Shown here one piece after another: positions 1 through 5,610 of a stretch of 5,610 nucleotides of DNA. The position numbers were made by a program, and so were the translations under genes. Source of the stretch: Acholeplasmatales bacterium Tener_01 (GTDB taxonomy: Bacteria > Bacillota_I > Bacilli_A > ML615J-28 > CAG-698); NCBI GenBank assembly GCA_001604495.1, contig LVBR01000015.1, positions 1 through 5,610 of the forward strand, given 5' to 3'. The notes under the pieces were generated by a model, which searched no databases, was not told the origin of the DNA, and worked only from the letters and a program-made list of their open reading frames with translations. Every line of letters starts with the position of its first letter. The stretch's first letter is position 1.

Positions 1-1589
1 TCAACAGTCATATCACTGAAATAGTTGTTTGTTACAGTTAGATTATAGTTATTATCAATCCAAACCATTGCTTTTGCGCTAAATCCGCTTGCAGCTTTGA
101 ATTTATTGTTCATAAAGATTATATCATGGCTATATGAACTATCATTTTCGTCAAAATAAATAAATCCATTGCCACCGCTTGCTACTTCAACAATATTATT
201 AACGAATGTAAATCCATCTAAGTTTGTAGAAGTATTATCAGCTGTACCAACATAACCTTTATTATTAGTAATTTGGCTACTTCCACTGAATTTAATACCT
301 TTAATAGTTAAGTTTTGTAGTTGAATAGCTAGAGCAATTGTACCAGTAAAGATTGCTTCCTCTTCTCTTTCATTATCACTGAATGGATTATTACCACCAT
401 TTAGTGAAGTGATTGTTAAATTGTTAATACCAATTGCAACATCACCAGAGTGAGTTCCTGGTAATAATACGATGATATCGCCATCTTTAGCATTCTTTAA
501 AGCATCTTTTAATGTACTATATCCAGTCTTAGTAATATCTTTATGTGTACCAACAACTAAATATTTATCTTCTTGGTTAATCTTGTCGATTAATCCACCA
601 CTTTCCATTTCATCAGTAGTGCTATACCAACCATTAAATGACTTAGCCATTCCGTTAAACCAACTTGCTTGAGGGTTACCTAAATCAGAATAGTTATTAT
701 CGATATTGAATAAACCTTCAGTACAGTTTGCAGTAGGTTTATCAACATAGTTAGTATCACCAGCGATTGTGATGTTAAGGAATTTATTGTAATTAATATT
801 AACTTCTACGTTTTCAGGGTTAGGTAATTTGCCATTAACACTTGAGTTTCTTAATCTAATTACACACCAGCTATTAGCTCCACCATTAAATTCATTGTAT
901 TTAACGTTGATAACAGCTTTTGTTATATTATCGTTTTGTGCTTCACGAATATCAACACAAACATTTGCAGCATTCTTAAATACGTTATTAGTTACATTAT
1001 AATTTGCATTGCCAATGTATCTAATTTGAATATGAGATTGAGTTGTTGTATCAAATAAGTTGTTAGTAATTGTGATATTACCATCAGCTAAATCCATCCA
1101 ACGAACCATATCATATAAAACGCCACTAACACCAACGAATTCGTTGCCATCGATTAATGCGTTCTTTGCATAAACTTCAAATCTAATACCACGGTTAGAA
1201 GCAAATGTAGCTTTATTGTTTGTGAATGTGAAATCTTCAACAGGAACATAGAATTGAATAGTTCCGTCTGCTTTAGATGCAACAGCTTCAAAACTACAGC
1301 TATCAAATGTAATCTTCTTAACGCCGATAGGATCGCCTGTTGCTTCTGCAGTAACATATGCGCCATCAGTGAATGTTAAACCTTCAAATTTGATTCCTTC
1401 AACGCCATCAGCAATTTCAACATGTCCTTTTAATGTGCTGCCTTCAACACCTTTGAAAGTAATATTGCTCTTATTAACGTTGAATGATTCGCTAACAGAA
1501 CCTTTTCCAATCTCGATAACATCGCCTGCTTTACTTGCTTTGATAGCTTCAGTAACTGATCCATACTTAGTTGAACCAATCTTTACTTC
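1..1589 (-). repeat. Two successive parallel beta-helix modules in the lipoprotein
   Basis: The translated sequence contains two related module starts about 348 residues apart. Copy A (Tyr309) reads KYGSVTEAIKASKAGDVIEI, and copy B (Tyr657) reads GYSTLKDALKNAKDGDIIVL. This Y-x-[ST]-[VL]-x-x-A-[IL]-[KA]-x-[AK]-x-x-GD pattern is typical of the cap helix and first rung of pectin-lyase-fold proteins. Each is followed by rungs with repeating hydrophobic strands and Asn-Asn turns (ITFKG, FTFTNN, ITITNN, YNVTNN in A; LTITS, LTIKG, FTFVNN, LTVTNN in B). Copy A spans roughly residues 301-600, with a less regular connector to about 650. Copy B is cut by the window edge. This is a domain-level repeat seen in the protein; I see no matching DNA-level duplication. 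Confidence 0.75.
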
Positions 1590-2489
1590 AGTAGATGCAA
1601 CAGTGATTACAAATGAAGCTTGGAATCTACCAGCATCTTGAGCTGTAGCAGTGATTGTAGTTGTACCATCAGCGATTGCAGTAACTAATCCATCTTCAGC
1701 AATTGTTGCAACAGAAGGATTACTACTTTCCCATTTAATCTTTGAATTATTAACTATTTCGCTTCCGTCGTCACGTTTAGTCTTTAATTCAACTGTTAAG
1801 ATTTGCATGTTTCCAGGTTTCATTGTACTGCCTTGAGCAATAATTGTCATACCTTCAACATTGTCATATACTCTTACGTCATATGAATCGCTAATACTAG
1901 GGTTAGCTTTTGATTTAGCAGTAATTGTTACTAAACCACCCTTTAATGCTGTTAAAACATTGTTTTCAATCTTAACGATTCCTTCAGGGCTTAATATCCA
2001 TTCATATTCTTGACTTGCATCACTTGGTTCAATTTCAACTGATAATTCTTCAGTTTCACCAATCAAGAATTCTTCTTTAGAATAATAGATATATAATTCT
2101 TTTACTTCTTCTCCACCAACAGGAGGATTAGGGTCAACAGGGTCTGTCCCACCATTTTTAACAGTAACAGTAAATGAAGCACTTACTGTGCCTGCTTTCG
2201 CAGTGATTTCACTACTACCAACAGCTAAGCCTTTTACAAGACCTCCGTCAACTGATGCAATACTTGGATTAGAACTTTCCCAAGTTAAAGTATAGCCATT
2301 TGCATCACTTGGTAATACAGTAGCAGTAACTCTGAATTCTTCTTCAACTTTAATTTCTTCTTTTTGACCACTAAGTTCAATGCTTGTTGGGTCAACATTT
2401 GTTGGTCCTGGTGTAGGTGTGTCTTCACCACATCCAACTAGTACTAATGCGATTAAACAAATAAATAAAAACGATAGAATTTTTTTCAT
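1..2489 (-). CDS. Surface lipoprotein with BIG2 and beta-helix domains (3' end outside window)
   Basis: The frame is open from an ATG at 2489 to the left edge: 829 full codons with no stop, so the C-terminus lies outside. Residues 1-20 form a lipoprotein signal peptide: KK at 2-3, a hydrophobic core, then lipobox LVGC with Cys20 as the expected lipidation site, placing the protein on the outer face of the membrane. Next come three Ig-like BIG2 domains (about 34-110, 127-207, 208-300), with a Pro/Gly/Asp-rich linker near 112-126. From about 301 the protein is a right-handed parallel beta-helix of pectin-lyase-like type, rich in paired asparagines (TNN, VTNN, FVNN, FMNN) expected at helix turns. 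A second beta-helix module begins near 655. The start is fixed by AGGAAAGG upstream and by the signal peptide. The gene appears to have its own promoter. The architecture suggests an adhesin or polysaccharide-binding protein. No catalytic residues could be assigned, so a lyase activity is possible but unsupported. Confidence 0.88.
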   Translation of the reverse strand, partial: MKKILSFLFICLIALVLVGCGEDTPTPGPTNVDPTSIELSGQKEEIKVEEEFRVTATVLPSDANGYTLTWESSNPSIASVDGGLVKGLAVGSSEITAKAGTVSASFTVTVKNGGTDPVDPNPPVGGEEVKELYIYYSKEEFLIGETEELSVEIEPSDASQEYEWILSPEGIVKIENNVLTALKGGLVTITAKSKANPSISDSYDVRVYDNVEGMTIIAQGSTMKPGNMQILTVELKTKRDDGSEIVNNSKIKWESSNPSVATIAEDGLVTAIADGTTTITATAQDAGRFQASFVITVASTEVKIGSTKYGSVTEAIKASKAGDVIEIGKGSVSESFNVNKSNITFKGVEGSTLKGHVEIADGVEGIKFEGLTFTDGAYVTAEATGDPIGVKKITFDSCSFEAVASKADGTIQFYVPVEDFTFTNNKATFASNRGIRFEVYAKNALIDGNEFVGVSGVLYDMVRWMDLADGNITITNNLFDTTTQSHIQIRYIGNANYNVTNNVFKNAANVCVDIREAQNDNITKAVINVKYNEFNGGANSWCVIRLRNSSVNGKLPNPENVEVNINYNKFLNITIAGDTNYVDKPTANCTEGLFNIDNNYSDLGNPQASWFNGMAKSFNGWYSTTDEMESGGLIDKINQEDKYLVVGTHKDITKTGYSTLKDALKNAKDGDIIVLLPGTHSGDVAIGINNLTITSLNGGNNPFSDNEREEEAIFTGTIALAIQLQNLTIKGIKFSGSSQITNNKGYVGTADNTSTNLDGFTFVNNIVEVASGGNGFIYFDENDSSYSHDIIFMNNKFKAASGFSAKAMVWIDNNYNLTVTNNYFSDMTV
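1590..2390 (-). repeat. Three tandem BIG2 (Ig-like) domains in the lipoprotein
   Basis: Three domains of about 80-90 residues follow the lipobox. Domains 1 and 3 share the hallmark WESSNPSxA followed by a D/G turn, GLV and an xxITA strand (TWESSNPSIASV and KWESSNPSVATI). The middle domain is diverged: it has EWILSPEGIVKI in the equivalent place but keeps the later VTITAKS strand. All end in a strand such as FTVTV, YDVRV or FVITV. Such domains usually act as stalks that hold a functional domain away from the cell surface, and are common in adhesins. Boundaries are estimated by eye from the translation. Confidence 0.82.
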
Positions 2490-2498
2490 TTCATCTTT

Positions 2499-2506
2499 CC
2501 TTTCCT
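2499..2506 (-). promoter_or_regulatory. Ribosome binding site of the lipoprotein gene
   Basis: On the minus strand AGGAAAGG lies 9 bases before the ATG at 2489, and an overlapping GGAAAG lies 5 bases before it. This supports the chosen start, which also gives a complete signal peptide. Confidence 0.7.
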
Positions 2507-2518
2507 AAAACGTTTTCG
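2505..2518 (-). promoter_or_regulatory. Possible LacI/CcpA-family operator (cre-like palindrome)
   Basis: The sequence CGAAAACGTTTTAG on the minus strand contains the perfect 10-bp palindrome AAAACGTTTT centred on CG. Against a cre-type operator (TGNNANCGNTNNCA) the central part fits, but the flanks depart (C for T at the first base; AG for CA at the end). It lies between the -10 boxes and the ribosome binding site, overlapping or just after the expected transcription start, where a repressor would block initiation or elongation. The palindrome is seen directly; the regulator is inferred. In AT-rich DNA a 10-bp palindrome could be chance. Confidence 0.4.
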
Positions 2519-2521
2519 TAC

Positions 2522-2534
2522 ATTATATATTATA
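2522..2534 (-). promoter_or_regulatory. Probable -10 region (two overlapping TATAAT boxes) for the lipoprotein gene
   Basis: The minus strand reads TATAATATATAAT, giving two perfect -10 hexamers 7 bases apart (2534-2529 and 2527-2522). Either would start transcription roughly 25-35 bases before the ATG, leaving a short leader. No good -35 was found: at 17-bp spacing the downstream box faces TTTTTT (2550-2545, the U-tract of the upstream terminator) and the upstream box faces TAGCCT. The promoter may therefore be weak, activator-dependent or reliant on the AT-rich upstream tract. The preceding terminator supports an independent transcription unit. Confidence 0.6.
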
Positions 2535-2544
2535 CCCTATTTAT

Positions 2545-2583
2545 AAAAAAAAGGCTACCATAATATTAAAATTACCAGTTGCC
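2545..2583 (-). terminator. Probable intrinsic terminator after the GNAT gene
   Basis: On the minus strand GGCAACTGG at the very end of the GNAT gene (its last codons, Gly-Asn-Trp) can pair with TGGTAGCC downstream: GGC/GCC, an A-A mismatch, AC/GT, then G-U wobbles. An AT-rich loop lies between, and eight T residues (2552-2545) follow directly. The stem is imperfect, but the uninterrupted T-run and its position make it a plausible end for the rny-ymdB-GNAT unit. It overlaps the last codons and the TAA stop. Confidence 0.5.
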
Positions 2584-3144
2584 TTGTCTAATTCGATCAT
2601 AGAATTCATCATCCACTATCGCATAACATATTAAATCATGAATTGTGCCATCATATAAAACATATGCTTTCTTTTTAATGCCTTCATATGTTAGCCCAAG
2701 TTTTTCACAAACTCTCTTTGATTGAGTGTTATTAACAAATGAACAACACTCAATTCTTTTAAGATTTAAATCATCAAATCCAAATCTAATTACCTCACGG
2801 CTTGCTTCATATGCAATACCTTTGCCCCAGTATTTAGGATTAACTGTATAACCAAGTTCTGCTTTAAATCCTTTGGTATAAGTATGTAATTCCACAGTAC
2901 CAATCATCTTATCATTTTCTTTTAAATGGATTGCATAGACACCAATTTGACCAAATTGATATTTATTGCGATACATTTTAATTACTGACTTAGTGTAATT
3001 AGGTGATGTATGTGGTTGCCACCCAGCTACTGGACCAATATATGGAAGTGATGCATATTCATACATATCGATATAATCTTTTTCCTCGATTTCTCTTAAG
3101 ATTAATCTTTCGGTTTCAATTGTTGGTAGTGTTACTCTTCCCAT
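2572..3144 (-). CDS. GNAT-family N-acetyltransferase, RimJ/RimL type
   Basis: This 190-residue cytoplasmic protein matches the Acetyltransf_3 (RimJ/RimL/YdaF-like) branch of the GNAT superfamily, which moves acetyl from acetyl-CoA to an amine, often a protein N-terminus, a small molecule or an antibiotic. Visible landmarks are the opening TERLILREI (11-19), the strand MIGTVELH (80-87), the beta-bulge strand AELGYTVNP (95-103), the acetyl-CoA pyrophosphate loop YWGKGIA (105-111), the helix EASREVIRFGF, and NNTQSKRVCEKLGL (138-151), whose N-x-x-S-x-x-x-x-E-K-x-G pattern is typical of the family. Length is normal. The ATG at 3144 sits 9 bases after the ymdB stop, and AAGGTGAG overlaps that stop, so translation is probably coupled to ymdB. 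The substrate cannot be told from sequence; a ribosomal-protein acetylase is one possibility among several. Confidence 0.9.
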   Translation of the reverse strand: MGRVTLPTIETERLILREIEEKDYIDMYEYASLPYIGPVAGWQPHTSPNYTKSVIKMYRNKYQFGQIGVYAIHLKENDKMIGTVELHTYTKGFKAELGYTVNPKYWGKGIAYEASREVIRFGFDDLNLKRIECCSFVNNTQSKRVCEKLGLTYEGIKKKAYVLYDGTIHDLICYAIVDDEFYDRIRQGNW

Positions 3145-3147
3145 AGT

Positions 3148-3155
3148 CTCACCTT
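3148..3155 (-). promoter_or_regulatory. Ribosome binding site of the GNAT gene, overlapping the ymdB stop
   Basis: The minus strand reads TAAGGTGAGACTATG: the ymdB TAA stop (3156-3154) shares its last two bases with the Shine-Dalgarno AAGGTGAG, and the ATG follows at normal spacing. Ribosomes ending ymdB are therefore well placed to start on the GNAT gene, supporting both the start choice and one shared transcript. Confidence 0.75.
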
Positions 3156-3927
3156 ACTCAATAATTCTAATTGTCTCAATTGCCTTTGCTTTCATTGTTT
3201 TTTCGTCAATATCGATTATTACAGCACAAAATTGTGATTTGCCACTATCTTCTGGGGTGAACTTTTGTCGACCATCATTTAAATATCTATCAATGATGAT
3301 ATCTTTTTGAACTCCAATCACACCATCTAGTGCTCCAGTCATACCAACATCAGTGATATATGCTGTTCCGTTTTCTAAAACTCTCGCATCGCTTGTTTGT
3401 ACATGGGTATGAGTTCCCAATATTGCACTTACTTTACCATCAAATGCATAACCAAAAGCAATCTTTTCGCTTGTTGCTTCAGCGTGAACATCACAAATAA
3501 TGATATCACTATCAAGTTCTTCAAGTAGTTTTTTAGTCTCAGTAAAAGGAGACAGGTTAGCCTCATCCATTAAAACCTTACCAATTACTTGGAATACTGT
3601 TATTTTAAGACCATTATAGTTTACTGTAACATATCCTTTTCCATGTTCACATACCATATTAATAGGTCTAACAACATTATTTACTTCATCAATAAAATTA
3701 AAAATAGATTTTTGTTGGAAAGCATGATTACCTAAAGTGATTACATTAACACCTTGTTCAAGTAACCATTTATAATGCCCTTCATTCATACCTTTTCCAT
3801 GAGAAATATTTTCACCATTGGCAATAATGAAGTTAATCTTTTGTTCATTTTTAATTCTTTTAACATTTCTTTCAAAACAACTTCTACCAAGTTTTGAGAA
3901 AATGTCTCCAACAAACAATATTTTCAT
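3154..3927 (-). CDS. ymdB: YmdB-family metallophosphoesterase
   Basis: This 257-residue protein belongs to the TIGR00282/YmdB family of dinuclear-metal calcineurin-like phosphoesterases. B. subtilis YmdB (264 aa) hydrolyses 2',3'-cyclic nucleotides in vitro and influences biofilm and motility gene expression. The metal-binding set is intact: Asp8 (ILFVGD), Glu39-Asn40 (NGEN), Asn67-His68 (GNH), His148 (DVHAEATSEK) and His173/His175 (GTHTHVQT). The signature DVGMTGALDGVIG (193-205) is also present, so the enzyme should be active. It is cytoplasmic, with no signal peptide. The start at 3927 has a strong GAGGTG 5 bases upstream and begins MKILFVGD, as expected for the family. One oddity: the usual GNHTWD stretch is GNHAFQ here, keeping Asn-His but changing the following residues. 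It follows rny, as in many Firmicutes, which suggests a linked role in RNA turnover; that functional link is inference. Confidence 0.95.
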   Translation of the reverse strand: MKILFVGDIFSKLGRSCFERNVKRIKNEQKINFIIANGENISHGKGMNEGHYKWLLEQGVNVITLGNHAFQQKSIFNFIDEVNNVVRPINMVCEHGKGYVTVNYNGLKITVFQVIGKVLMDEANLSPFTETKKLLEELDSDIIICDVHAEATSEKIAFGYAFDGKVSAILGTHTHVQTSDARVLENGTAYITDVGMTGALDGVIGVQKDIIIDRYLNDGRQKFTPEDSGKSQFCAVIIDIDEKTMKAKAIETIRIIE

Positions 3928-3932
3928 ATATT

Positions 3933-3938
3933 CACCTC
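3933..3938 (-). promoter_or_regulatory. Ribosome binding site of ymdB
   Basis: GAGGTG on the minus strand lies 5 bases before the ymdB ATG. It sits immediately after the U-rich tail of the upstream hairpin, so the hairpin leaves it free for ribosomes on any read-through or separately started transcript. Confidence 0.75.
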
Positions 3939-3939
3939 A

Positions 3940-3975
3940 AAAATAAAGGCTTATAAATACAATTTATAAGCCTTT
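3940..3975 (-). terminator. Perfect 13-bp hairpin with U-rich tail between rny and ymdB
   Basis: AAAGGCTTATAAA and TTTATAAGCCTTT form a perfect 13-bp inverted repeat (3945-3957 and 3963-3975) around a 5-base loop. On the minus strand the stem is followed by ATTTTT, and with the last stem bases the tail reads TTTATTTTT, as expected of an intrinsic terminator. It lies 7 bases after the rny stop. Because it precedes ymdB with no clear promoter between them, it is more likely a leaky terminator that lowers ymdB/GNAT expression, or a 3'-end stabilising or processing structure. The stem has only three G-C pairs, so its strength is uncertain. Confidence 0.75.
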
Positions 3976-3982
3976 TAATTCA

Positions 3983-5587
3983 TTATTTAGCTGTCTCTTG
4001 TGCTCTTGTTTCACGAATAACAGTTACTTTAATTGTACCAGGATAACTCATTGTATTCTCAATTTTAATACGGATATCTCTAGCTAATTTATAAGCTTGT
4101 GTGTCATCAATTTCTTCTGGTTTAACCATAATTCTAATTTCACGACCAGCTTGTAGAGCATATGATTTTTCAACGCCCTTGAATTCATTACAAATGTCTT
4201 CAAGTTGAGTAAGACGTTTGATATAATTTTCAATTGATTCACTTCTTGCACCAGGACGGGCTGCAGATAATGTATCACTTGCAGCAACAAGTAGTGCAAT
4301 GATTGTAGTAGCTTCTTTGTCACCATGGTGAGATGCGATAGCATCAATTACAGTGGCATTTTCACGATAACGTGTTGCTAGTTCAACACCGATTTCAACG
4401 TGGCTACCTTCCATTTCAGAGTCAGCCGCTTTACCAATATCATGTAAAAGACCAGCTCTACGTGCTAAAATCTCATCTGCTCCAATTTCACTTGCAAGTT
4501 TACCAGCAAGGAATGCTACTTCTAATGAGTGGTTTAAAGCATTTTGACCATAGCTTGTTCTGAATTTTAATCTACCTATTAATTTAATTAATTCAGGATG
4601 AACTTTACCAATACCAGTTTCAAATACGGCTTTTTCACCGGCTTCACGAAGTTCAGTATCAAGTTCTTTCTTGAATTTGTTAACTAATTCTTCAATTCTA
4701 GATGGTTGAATACGACCATCACTAATTAAAGTCTCTAATGTTCTACGAGCAATTTCACGTCTAATTGGATCAAAACTTGATAATACAACTGCTTCAGGTG
4801 TATCGTCAATTATTAAATCAACACCAGTAGATGCTTCAATTGCACGAATGTTTCTTCCTTCACGACCGATAATACGGCCTTTCATTTCATCACTTGGTAG
4901 TGGAACAACTGATACAGTTCTTTCACTTACAGTATCGCCAGCATATTGTTGAATCGCGTTGGCTAGTAGACATTGTACCTTACGATTTGACTCAGCTTTA
5001 GCTTTTTCTTCTGCATCCTTAATCTTTGATGCAATTTCTAAGGACATTTCATCCTCAATACGTTCAAGTATTATTTTCTTTGCTTCTTCAACCTTTAATC
5101 CTGAAATCTCTAATAATTTCTTATTTTGTTCCTCGATTAATGCATCGACTTTGCTGTATTGCTTTTCAAGATCAATTTTCTTTTGATCGATTTTAGATTC
5201 TTTTTGGTTTAAAGTTTCCTCTCTCTTGTCAAGATTTGTGCTACGATTGTCTAAACGTTCTTCACGTTGTAACAACTTTTGTTCTAACGCATTACAAGAA
5301 TTACGTCTTTCTTTGATCTCTTTGTCAGCTTCTTGTTTTAATTGTTTAATTTCTTTGTCAGCATCTTGCTTTAATAGATGAATTTCTTGTTTAGTTTCTA
5401 ATACTTCTTTTTTACGATTTTCTTCTGCTAACTTTTTAGCATCTTCAATAATCTTTTGGGAAGTCTTTCCCATTTTTTTATAGTACAATCTAAATAAAAC
5501 TACACCTATACCAGTACCAGCTAGTACAGCACCGATGGCAATTAATACAGTAACTAATGGTTGAACTTCTAAAATAGTTCCAAACAT
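3983..5587 (-). CDS. rny: Ribonuclease Y
   Basis: RNase Y is the membrane-anchored endoribonuclease that starts mRNA decay and processing in many Firmicutes. Residues are numbered here from the upstream ATG at 5608 (541 aa); the preferred ATG at 5587 is Met8 and gives 534 aa, against 520 in B. subtilis. In order: one N-terminal membrane helix (about 18-39), a long charged coiled coil (about 45-210), a KH RNA-binding domain with GRIIGREG (244-251), and an HD metal-dependent domain with His360, His389-Asp390 (LLHDIGK), SHHGD (426-430) and Asp445. The C-terminus (YPGTIKVTVIRETRAQETAK) closely resembles B. subtilis RNase Y. All catalytic landmarks are present, so the enzyme should be active. It heads the visible operon with ymdB; its promoter lies outside the window. 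Identity is near certain; only the start is open. Confidence 0.97.
   Translation of the reverse strand: MFGTILEVQPLVTVLIAIGAVLAGTGIGVVLFRLYYKKMGKTSQKIIEDAKKLAEENRKKEVLETKQEIHLLKQDADKEIKQLKQEADKEIKERRNSCNALEQKLLQREERLDNRSTNLDKREETLNQKESKIDQKKIDLEKQYSKVDALIEEQNKKLLEISGLKVEEAKKIILERIEDEMSLEIASKIKDAEEKAKAESNRKVQCLLANAIQQYAGDTVSERTVSVVPLPSDEMKGRIIGREGRNIRAIEASTGVDLIIDDTPEAVVLSSFDPIRREIARRTLETLISDGRIQPSRIEELVNKFKKELDTELREAGEKAVFETGIGKVHPELIKLIGRLKFRTSYGQNALNHSLEVAFLAGKLASEIGADEILARRAGLLHDIGKAADSEMEGSHVEIGVELATRYRENATVIDAIASHHGDKEATTIIALLVAASDTLSAARPGARSESIENYIKRLTQLEDICNEFKGVEKSYALQAGREIRIMVKPEEIDDTQAYKLARDIRIKIENTMSYPGTIKVTVIRETRAQETAK
5316..5377 (-). repeat. rny: Short tandem duplication in the rny coiled coil (33-bp unit)
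   Basis: Bases 5316-5344 and 5349-5377 match at 25 of 29 positions with an exact 33-base offset. They encode LKQEADKEIK and LKQDADKEIK in the coiled coil. Eleven residues is one hendecad, so copying the unit keeps the coil in register. The protein is about 14 residues longer than B. subtilis RNase Y, and this unit could account for most of that. Confidence 0.7.
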
Positions 5588-5600
5588 TTTTAGTATATTA

Positions 5601-5606
5601 ACCTCC
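5601..5606 (-). promoter_or_regulatory. rny: Candidate rny Shine-Dalgarno that decides the start
   Basis: GGAGGT on the minus strand is a near-perfect Shine-Dalgarno but lies inside the codons just after the ATG at 5608, and 13 bases before the in-frame ATG at 5587. It argues that 5587 is the true start, although the spacing is longer than the usual 5-9 bases. No ATG, GTG or TTG lies at better spacing in this frame. The region upstream of 5608 is outside the window, so initiation there cannot be excluded. Confidence 0.5.
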
Positions 5607-5610
5607 ATTG

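Noticed and set aside
1..1589. Pectate lyase or other polysaccharide lyase assignment for the beta-helix region
   Set aside because: The fold type is supported, but I could not identify a catalytic Asp/Lys/Arg set, so an enzyme name would be a guess.
472..1836. Plus-strand open frames at 472-672, 1369-1641 and 1651-1836, and a minus-strand frame at 1154-1366 inside the lipoprotein gene
   Set aside because: They lie fully inside the continuous lipoprotein frame, have no ribosome binding site that I could see, and have low-complexity Ser/Leu/Ile-rich products typical of antisense or shifted readings of AT-rich genes.
2490..2571. Riboswitch or small RNA between the GNAT and lipoprotein genes
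   Set aside because: The 82-base gap is filled by the terminator tail, -10 boxes, palindrome and ribosome binding site; too little room is left for a structured leader.
4084..5186. Open frames within rny at 4084-4347 (minus), 4372-4563 (plus) and 4959-5186 (plus)
   Set aside because: They are shadows of the well-conserved RNase Y frame; their products resemble no known family and the overlapping gene explains the sequence.
1..5610. Alternative genetic code (TGA as tryptophan) as in Mycoplasma
   Set aside because: Tryptophans at conserved places (WESSNP, YWGKG) are TGG, no in-frame TGA occurs in the long frames, and genes end in TAA.
1..5610. A new defence, mobile or multi-gene system
   Set aside because: No integrase, transposase, terminal repeat, CRISPR repeat or toxin-antitoxin pair is visible; the right half is conserved housekeeping and the left half is a single surface protein gene.

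Overview
The window is AT-rich DNA in which every supported gene reads on the minus strand. The protein family content (RNase Y, YmdB, a lipobox lipoprotein), strong AGGAGG-type ribosome binding sites and U-tailed hairpin terminators point to a low-GC Firmicute or Tenericutes-like member of the Bacilli. Tryptophan is written TGG in the genes read, and no in-frame TGA occurs in the long frames, so the standard bacterial code fits and a Mycoplasma/Spiroplasma code is not supported. The finer taxonomic guess is inference.

Read in the direction of transcription (right to left), the first gene is rny, encoding the membrane-anchored endoribonuclease RNase Y (about 5587 or 5608 down to 3983). After a 55-base gap carrying a perfect 13-bp hairpin comes ymdB, a metallophosphoesterase (3927-3154). 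Nine bases later, with its ribosome binding site overlapping the ymdB stop codon, comes a RimJ/RimL-type GNAT acetyltransferase (3144-2572). These three look like one operon, with the hairpin as a possible partial terminator or processing point. rny-ymdB is a conserved pair in Firmicutes; in Bacillus subtilis the next gene is spoVS, and here that place is taken by the acetyltransferase.

A likely terminator overlaps the end of the acetyltransferase gene. It is followed at once by a promoter-like stretch with two overlapping TATAAT boxes and a 10-bp palindrome (AAAACGTTTT) resembling the core of a LacI/CcpA-family operator. This drives the last gene, which fills 2489 to 1 and runs off the left edge: at least 829 codons of a surface lipoprotein with a signal peptide and lipobox Cys20, three bacterial Ig-like (BIG2) domains, then two successive parallel beta-helix modules. 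It looks like a surface adhesin or carbohydrate-contacting protein.

No RNA gene, insertion sequence, CRISPR array or attachment site was seen, and no gap between genes exceeds 100 bases. I found no convincing undescribed multi-gene system. The most distinctive items are the truncated modular lipoprotein with its operator-like promoter, the rny/ymdB hairpin and the unresolved rny start.
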